Shown here: positions 57,177 through 64,000 of the stretch, piece after piece | How positions within the stretch are numbered: the first letter of the stretch is position 1 | Layout: every line of letters starts with the position of its first letter | NCBI GenBank assembly: GCA_963556145.1 | Contig: OY744462.1 | Span: forward strand, 2,294,001-2,358,000 | Source of the DNA: Hygrocybe punicea | Taxonomy: Eukaryota; Basidiomycota; Agaricomycetes; Agaricales; Hygrophoraceae | Direction: 5' to 3' | DNA length: 64,000 nt | Notes under the pieces: model-generated | Told to the model about the DNA's origin: nothing | Seen by the model: the letters and a program-made list of their open reading frames with translations, nothing else | The model's database searches: none | Made by a program: the position numbers and the translations under genes

Positions 57177-58399
57177 TAGTGTTGCCACAGCTATGACCGA
57201 TGTTTTTCAAAAAATTGCCATTTAAGGCTAGATAAATTAGCTAAAATCATGAAAATATTTGACAAGATAGCTGAAGCCAATGGCTGAGGGGTCACTCAAA
57301 GGTTCCAAGGGTTTGGAGTTTATATTTTGGAGTTATTCAAGCATAGCTGTTAGATCATAGCTAGTTACACTCAACAGCTATTGCTAAATAACTCTGGAAA
57401 ATGAATTCCAAACCCTTACACAGGGTGCGCAGTAGCATACCATGTCACACAGTATCTTGAAAGTACTTGACAAGTATACTAAATATCATTACCATAACAT
57501 TCAACATGGTATTGTAACAGTATTCAGACATAAACTACAATACTTGTGCCCAAATTCATCTGAAGGTATGAAGGCAAATGAGACTTATACCTTTTCAATA
57601 ACATCAAGCCTTTTGTTTCACTACTTTTACTGTATCTACAGCAAAGTACTGTATAGTTCAGATAGAATACTTGCAGCCTAAGATGAATCAAAGTATTAAA
57701 CTAGTAAGAAAGTTGTGCCACTTTCACTACTAGGATACCTTTTGAATCCTTTCAAGATACAGTGTGAAATAGTATAGTACTGTTGCCATATTGTGGATTT
57801 CAGATACTGTGTCAATACTTTTAACATACTGTTTCAGTACTTTTATTATAATAAAAGTATCTTAAAAGTATTGACACAGTATCTTAAATCCACAATATGG
57901 CAACAGTACTATACTATTTCACACTGTATTTTGATAGGATTCAAAAGGTATCCTAATAGTAAAAGTGGCCCAACTTCCTTACTGGTTTAATACTTTGATT
58001 CATCTTAGGCTGCAAGTATTCTATCCAAACTATACAGTACTTTGCTGTAAATACAGTAAAAGTAGTGAAACAAAAGGCTTGATGTTATTGAAAAGGTATA
58101 AGTCTCATTTGCCTTCATACCTTCAGATGAATGTGAGCACAAGTATTGTAGTTTATGTCTGAATACTGTTACAATACCATGTTGAATGTTATGGTAATGA
58201 TATTTAGTATACTTGTCAAGTACTTTCAAGATACTGCGTGACATGGTATGCTACTGTGCACCCTGTGTTAGCACCCTTAAGTGACCCCTCGGCTTTTGGC
58301 TTTGGCTATCTTGTTAAATATTTTCATAATTTCAGCTAATTTATCTAGCCTAAAAAGGCAATTTTTTGAAAAACATCGGTCATAGCTGTGGCAACACTA
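57177..58399. mobile_element. Fold-back hAT-type element, almost entirely palindromic
   Basis: 1223 bp, ends TAGTGTTGCCACAGC and GCTGTGGCAACACTA, exact 8-bp target duplication GTGGGGGG at 57169-57176 and 58400-58407. The arms pair over nearly the full length with the turn near 57843 (TTATTATAATAA). The left arm is longer because of a nested insertion at about 57309-57415. The same peptide-like frame occurs in both arms (57442-57681 plus, 58005-58244 minus), which reflects symmetry and not coding. Confidence 0.92.
57309..57415. mobile_element. 107-bp miniature insertion in the left arm
   Basis: GGGTTTGGAGTT at the left and AATTCCAAACCC at the right form inverted ends. The right arm of the host element lacks this piece. 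Flanking CAA and TTA might be a mutated 3-bp TWA duplication of PIF/Harbinger type; not certain. Confidence 0.55.
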
Positions 58400-58409
58400 G
58401 TGGGGGGAA

Positions 58410-59950
58410 AGGATTAACAAAAAATATGGTAAAGTCAGGGGGGTGAAGAAAGATAATGGTGCATGATGGATGTGATGGCATGGCAAGATAACTAACTCAT
58501 GGTAAAAGGGGGAAAGTATTCTTATTTGTCTCTATATACTACAGTCTTTAAGTACTGAAGTAAATAAAGAATAAAAGAAATAAACGATGAAATTGATGGG
58601 GTGGAGGAACTCATAGACTGGAGAGAGGCAGCATCAGAGGATCATTTTTTGGCAGGTCTCATCATGAGAAATGGTTACTTACTGGTCTGCTTATTGTCTT
58701 TGTCACGTGACTTGTCACAAGTGACTTTCACGCTTTATTTGGAGTCCCACAATGCAACTGCGATATCTCATCCAATTCTACTCGAATGTCTAAGCCGTTT
58801 GAAATCCTGACTCTCGCGACCTAAATCTCAGTGCATGCCACTCCTTTTGTCCTAATTCCCTCGTTTCAAATTTTGGATTTTATGGGTGGTGCCCCGATCT
58901 GCACACACGCTCCAGGATGAAGGAGCACTCGCGGGAACCAAAGTAAAGTATACATCTTCTCTTTATGTTGTTCTCTTGGTGCTCAGACCCTTTCCGAGTC
59001 ATTCAGGATGCTGCAACATTCCGTTTTCCATGCAAGGTCCGGCCAACACGTATTTCGGTCCATAGATATAGTTTCAGGTGGCCGGCACACCTTCTAGCAC
59101 AAAAAAGCGGTCAATATATCATGTTCGTATTCTTATCTGAGTGTTCAATTACTTCTGACTTATTCAGACCCCTCGAGCCCTCCAAATTTCGGTCAAGACG
59201 TGCAAGATGGTATACACCAGTTGCAGATACAATGTCAGCCGCAGAATCGATACCGGATCGAAAACTACGGTTCGAATTCTGTCTATATCTCATTATATTA
59301 GTGCTAACATTGTTTACAACCCATCCAGAGTGTTCTACGTGAGCTGGTGGTGTCGCATATGGTACCAGACAGTGGCAGGTATGATTCTGTCACCAAAATG
59401 GAAGGTATCTCACTTCTGTTTCTTGGGAAGGTTTCCATTGGTTCCCGGAATCGCGAGGAGGGAATGCCGGCGGTAGGACAGGGTCTGACAGAGGAACACG
59501 GACGGATTGGACGATGACATAGTTTGTACCGTGAGTGGACCGTTTGGGAACGCTCCGGCATTTGTTGACAACTCGACATTGTCCAGAACATCCACGAGCT
59601 AGTACTAATGTGGAAGAAATGCAGAGGAAGGGCAGGAGATTGATGGGAAATGGAATATGCGCTTGGGAGAGATGATAGAGAGGCCCTCCGGTCATGCACA
59701 TACAGGTTGCGCTGGCCAGTTGCCAGAATGTTTGTCTTCCAATAATGTGATCTATCATGACCTTTCTGTTCATCAATACCACATGTACATATATATTTGT
59801 ATCTGGCGTAATATTGCAGTGAAAAAGACTTTCAATCGATCGCCCAGAACACATTCATTGAATTCAACTGAGTACAAAAAAATTGTCCATAAATCCATGT
59901 CTGAATCTACAGCATGATAGTCCACAAAGTTCACCAAGACGAGTACAGCT
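58410..59950. other. No recognisable gene
   Basis: Several frames of 60-150 codons exist on both strands (for example 58965-59342 plus, 59854-59390 minus) but none matched a family I know and they overlap each other. Possibly a decayed gene downstream of the Tc1/mariner transposase. Confidence 0.35.
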
Positions 59951-59953
59951 TAT

Positions 59954-61982
59954 TCAAACATACCCACAGTGCCGAAACCAACCAAAGATGTCTGCCGTCG
60001 TGTTTTGATACAATGCTTCGAGCAGCGTACAGGTAACCTCTATCGGCGATAATTCTGTCATGGCAAGGCGGACGTAGGCGCCATTGCGGCGAAGGTGGTA
60101 CTTCATGGCTGAGAATGCGAGTTCAATCGGATTATAATTTGGTGAGTAAGGAGGCAAAAATTCGTAGCACATGCCACTGATACATACTGTATCAACTGTC
60201 AATCATTCGCACCTGAATCAAGTTACTCACCGGGATGTGATCCGGTCCAGTACATTTGGATCCTTATGAATTCGGCAATTATCCATGACAATAACCGAAT
60301 TCGGCCCCGGAAATGGGGTCATAGTATCCAACAAACAATCAATGAAAATACCGAAGTGATTGGAATCGAAAGAGCCTTGTAGGATCTTGCAGTGAAGAAA
60401 CCCATCATTGAGAGAGAGCGCCGGTAAAACTGAATACCTGTATGAATGCTTAGACATGCTAATCATGCAATAGATGAGACATACCATTGTCCACGACAGA
60501 AAAAAGCCTTCCGAACTGCTGGCCTTCCTCGGATCGCCCAAGCCCTTCCTCGGTAAGTTGTACGCCAGTCAACAGCACTTTCGTCAACAAAGATGAGTTG
60601 GTCAGCGTTGTATGTGCCAATCCAGGCTGCAAAGTCTGCACAAAGTTCTGAATTTCGTTCAATTGCTTCTCGTGTGAGCTAATAATTCTGGAATTAGAGA
60701 AGCCTTTCATAGAAAATTGCATTGGTACGTTGATACGGTTTCCACGTCTATGACCCCGGATAAAGAGATAATAAATGATGAAAAATGTTGCAAAGGTGCG
60801 AACGAGACTTGGGGACACTCCCGACAATAACGCGATAGTGCGCGATAATATGCGCGATAAAATAAACAAACGTGAAGAGTTGCAAGACAACGCGATGTCG
60901 CAACACAGTGATAAACAAGGATCGGAAGGCTTAGCTGGGTGTCCTAGATGACAGCGCGATACGCGGTGATGACGCGACGAGATGGAGGTTCTGCGCTACA
61001 ACTTAGGTCACGATAGCGGAGAGTACGCGATGAGGAGAGACGCAGATTCGAGTGAGAATGACTAGATCTTTTTTTTTTTAAAACTTAAGCCGCAAACTAG
61101 TGGAGAGGGGAGAACTGGGTTCTTCTTCGCATATTTTCTACTACAGGACACTTTTTATATTCTAAAGGGATAGGGGGAAAGGGTGGATGAGTGAAATAGA
61201 AATGCAGCGAAATATCACATGAAAGCGACAAAACGGGAATGGAATAGCGAAGGATTTGAAATAACGGCGAATATCACATGAAAGTCGGCGAAAAGATGAA
61301 GATAAACCGGATGAATTACATTTCTGGTATCGGACTCAGTGTCCGAACGTGTAGGACGTGTTTAACAGTCGTGTGTCAGCATATTAAGACCGGGTCGCGC
61401 GGTTAAGATACAGCGAAGATGTCGCGGTCACGCGTGCGTCGATCGGCATAAGTCGCGCAAGTCGCGGGCGGCGCGCTGATGTTTCGCATGTACGCGGGAC
61501 TGCGGAAGAGTCGTAGGGGAATTGACCATATGAGAGATTCTGTGCCCAAAGGGAGAGACTGCGTATCAACGTACTTTCTTCATTGTGAATCCACTTCTCC
61601 GCAGTGCGCGCCACACTGTATTTAGGGAAACCAATATGCCACACTTGGCTTCTAAATCCAACCGGAGCTCGTCGAGATAAAGGTCAGGCATTTGATCCAT
61701 CGTGGTAAGTAAATGCTAAATATCGTTATCTAATGCATAGAAAATGTATCGCCGACACCTACGCACCTGGACATCAAAGTCACAGAGGGCCCAATAAGGC
61801 CGATGTTTCGCCCTCGATGCTGGGGTCATAATTTCCCCAGTACGATGGAAGTGCGCTAGAATTCTTTGTACAGAGCGTTTGCTAACATCCGCATACATGC
61901 AGATGTCATCCAGAGACATTGACGTCGAGAGCCTGACAATAATCCATTGTACAGACTCTGGAATTGATTTGCCTTGAACCAT
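59954..61982 (-). CDS. Tc1/mariner-type transposase, DD34E, apparently intact with four introns
   Basis: Five exons join in frame to 326 codons: 61982-61767, 61715-61575, 60678-60485, 60437-60231, 60176-59954, all with GT-AG introns (51, 896, 47 and 54 bp). The N-terminus starts MVQGKSIPESVQWIIVRL and has a helix-turn-helix (MSLDDICMYADVSKRSVQRI). The second exon has YLDELRLDLEAKCGILVSLN and WRALRRSGFTMKK. The catalytic triad is D in LIFVDESAVDW, D in SVIVMDNCRIHKD and E in YSPNYNPIELAF, with 34 residues between the last two. The protein would bind element ends and cut at TA sites. No stop or frameshift was seen, but I could not find the element's inverted ends. The large second intron seems to contain inserted DNA. 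Confidence 0.8.
60725..61574. mobile_element. Possible insertion in intron 2 of the Tc1/mariner gene, 13-bp inverted ends
   Basis: GTACGTTGATACG at 60725-60737 is exactly inverted at 61562-61574, and the latter copy also supplies the intron's 5' splice site on the minus strand. The interior is rich in CGCGATA/GCGCGAT motifs (60820-61030). Other introns of this gene are 47-54 bp, so most of this 896-bp intron is probably extra. No target duplication was found, so the mobile nature is unproven. Confidence 0.4.
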
Positions 61983-62336
61983 CGGGTGGGGGGACGTTCT
62001 GATGTAGGACTGGTTCAGGAATGGAGAGAAAGAAGCCGGGAAAGGAAAGGAAGGGTATCGTGGGGGGCAGGAAGATAAGAGATTGTCGTTAGCGTCATAG
62101 GGACCTGAAGTCAGAGGCCTGTGTCCGGACAGAGACAGCGTTTGATGGCAGGGCGCGTTCAGGGATCGGTGGATGAGGGGAGGAGGGGAGGGGGGGGCAT
62201 GAGGTGGTGGACCAGGAGAACGGTTGACAGTACTGTTCAAGTTGAACTGATGATCAACTGACGACAGTTTTAGGATCCGCGTCTCCACTGTCATCGCCCT
62301 GCCAACCGACGCACTTGCACTTTCTTCACGAGTCTC

Positions 62337-64000
62337 ATGGGGCGCAAAGCTGTCAAGACGCGGCAACAAGCCACAAAGGAAAAGCGTCAGCTATCAAAGG
62401 GTATGTCAATGTACCCACCTGAATCTCTGACAATGACAACGACTGCAGCCACTGCTGCTACTGCCGCCTTGACTTTGACCACGAAGTCAAGCCGCCCCAG
62501 CCGCCAGTCTTCGAAAGCTGTCAAGTTACTCTTGGGCGAACTTCAGAAGGAGGAGAGTGCAGATGAACCGGCCGCACCTGTCGCCGACAAGGATGAAGAC
62601 TCTCAGGAGGACTTCGAGGAAGAAATTAGAGCCGTTGACGAGGAGGATGACGAGGACGAGGAGGCGGAGGTAGTGGAGGTGGAGGACGAGGACGAGGACG
62701 AGGAGGCGGTGGACGAGGAGGATGAGGAGGGCGAGGATGAGGAGGAGGAAGTCGAGAAGCCAAGAGTTGCCGCTAAAAAATCTGCCAAACCCGCTGCTTC
62801 TGTGGTCAAAAAGAAGGTCAAGAAATCCAACAAGGATGCAAATGAGTCTGACGACTCAGTGGATGGCATTCATAGGCGTTTTTCTATGAAGTTTGACTTC
62901 AGTTGACCTTTTCTCGTTGTTTTTAGCCCCTCGCTTTGATTATACCATGGAGATTCTCAGTAGGGCGAAGCAGTCCCGTTCTATCGAAACCATTTCATCA
63001 GGGATGACGCTTTATGATCTCAAGCAGAAGATTGCCAAGATCCTAGACATATTCCCGGACTCACTGCAAGTCCAATATCGCTTCAGTACAGATTCGAAAA
63101 GTGCCCTCCCTTGTGCTCTAGACACTCATCAACACTACAACATGCTACTGCAATTACTTCGTGAACGCACTATCCCTCCACATCTCGCAAATGGCCGACG
63201 CTCGACCCGCAAGATGAAACCCTTCACTCTCCAAGTTTTCAACCAAAGTGACTCGCCCTTTACGCCAGGAAATGAAACCAAGGTATGTAGTATTCATATA
63301 TTACTGTGATGTGCAGATTGATAAGAAGGGTTCGGAGATGGCCAAATCAAAGACGAATGTGGCAGCCCCGACCAAGGAAGTGAACACGGCCATGTCCGAT
63401 TTTCACCAGCAATGCATTGCTGTACGCCAGACTCTCACACAATTATGGACATGCAACATGCATAGCCACCCCACCAAACCGGCTTTATGCTTCAAGAATC
63501 CTACCACAGGCTTATGTCACCCAATCACGGAGAACAACATGAATCACTGGGCCTCACTTCATGTACGCGTTTCTTTCTATGTCACAAGTTACTGTTCTAA
63601 CCATTTTCCAGATAAAAGATCCCGAAGCATTTCCACTCGACAAGAAACCGGTTGAAATCAATATCCTGGGTAATACTGCCTAGTGTTGCCTCAAACCGGT
63701 CGACCAGGAAAAGCTGATCCTGGTCCTGAACTTTCGATGCACAACCAGGGGTTTCCTAGGCTCCTATTTTGTAGCTGTGAACCAGGGCTACAAAATAAGA
63801 GCCTAGGAAACCCCTGGTTGTGCATCAAAAGTTCAGGACCAGGATCAGCTTTTCCTGGTCGACCGGTTTGAGGCAACACTAATACTGCCCGAGGACAAGT
63901 TATGGCAAAGGCACTGGAAAATGACATGGGCCAAGCATTTCCATATGGATGTTACCTGACTCCATTGATGTCACCGACAATGTATTATGCGATGCCACAA
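62337..64000 (+). pseudogene. Acidic gene with a possible PB1/ubiquitin-like segment, exon 4 interrupted by a MITE
   Basis: ATG at 62337 gives a basic start (MGRKAVKTRQQATKEKRQ) and a long Glu/Asp tract (about residues 82-143). It then has a Lys-rich stretch and IETISSGMTLYDLKQKIAKI, a pattern like the start of a PB1 or ubiquitin-like fold. Inferred introns 62878-62926 (49 bp), 63283-63316 (34 bp, unusually short) and 63563-63611 (49 bp) all keep frame. Exon 4 reads IKDPEAFPLDKKPVEINILG NTA and then meets TAG at 63681, the first three bases of a MITE. Past the insertion and one 8-bp duplication, the same frame continues open to the window edge (RGQVMAKALENDMGQAFPYG). Function unknown; the layout resembles the gene at 48280. 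This allele is broken or encodes a truncated protein. Confidence 0.65.
63681..63881. mobile_element. 201-bp MITE of hAT type inside a coding exon
   Basis: Near-perfect hairpin: arms of about 95 bp with a few mismatches around an 11-base loop (TGTGAACCAGG). Ends TAGTGTTGCCTC and GAGGCAACACTA; exact 8-bp target duplication ATACTGCC at 63673-63680 and 63882-63889. No coding capacity; apparent frames in both arms are mirror images. Confidence 0.95.

Noticed and set aside
57442..58244. A 79-residue frame found twice in opposite orientation
   Set aside because: Mirror copies in the fold-back element's arms; no start context, family or splice structure.
52405..58585. A ~35-bp direct repeat (AGTACTGAAG then AAATAAAGAATAAAAG) at 52405 and 58551
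   Set aside because: Flanks do not match, so it does not define a large element; too little to call.
59304..59854. Minus-strand frames of up to 154 codons downstream of the Tc1/mariner gene
   Set aside because: Overlapping frames of similar length in all phases and no recognisable motif.
63683..63927. Two similar frames of 62-78 codons
   Set aside because: They come from the two arms of the 201-bp MITE hairpin.
1..64000. tRNA, rRNA or other structured RNA genes
   Set aside because: I looked for cloverleaf-like and rRNA-like segments by eye and saw none I could support.

Overview
This window looks like a repeat-dominated stretch of a basidiomycete (Agaricomycete-type) nuclear genome. The evidence is short (34-55 bp) GT-AG introns, a Tnp2-type CACTA transposase, KDZ, Helitron and Tc1/mariner relics of fungal type, and almost no housekeeping gene content. 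I see no rRNA, tRNA, bacterial operon, plasmid or virus. The species cannot be fixed from the sequence. Large repeat-rich genomes of this kind are typical of ectomycorrhizal fungi, but that is inference.

Layout. 1-6.7 kb: AT-rich spacer, a ~0.9 kb interspersed repeat (called R1 here) and a young 2.2 kb TRIM/LARD-type LTR element with identical LTRs. 6743-20742: one CACTA element of exactly 14.0 kb with 502-bp terminal inverted repeats and a GTA target duplication. It carries an outward-facing accessory gene, a WD40 gene, a small coiled/acidic gene and a Tnp2 transposase. Nested in it are a hAT-type element and two solo LTRs, and its transposition genes are broken by TGA stops and a frameshift. 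20.7-39 kb: AT-rich and tandem-repeat-rich debris with a Helitron helicase relic, a solo LTR, a KDZ relic and old trinucleotide-bearing elements. 39-47.6 kb: TRIM copies in tandem, containing a hAT-type element and a 5.4 kb palindromic element with 2,053-bp arms. 47.6-54.4 kb: a truncated acidic/ubiquitin-like-type gene, a dead Tc1/mariner gene, an R1 copy with a nested hAT-type element, and tandem arrays. 54.4-58.4 kb: a hAT-type element hosting a complete TRIM, next to a fold-back hAT-type element. 59.9-62.0 kb: a Tc1/mariner transposase gene that splices in silico to an uninterrupted DD34E protein of 326 residues. 62.3 kb to the end: a host-like gene whose fourth exon is broken by a 201-bp MITE.

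How the parts relate. At least five elements of very different internal structure share the ends TAGTGTTGC...GCAACACTA and make 8-bp target duplications, the signature of hAT transposition. A single hAT transposase outside this window could mobilise all of them. Many copies have exact target duplications, and for three insertions removing the insert restores a continuous reading frame, so several boundaries are secure. Gene starts, introns and protein functions outside the named transposase families are less certain.
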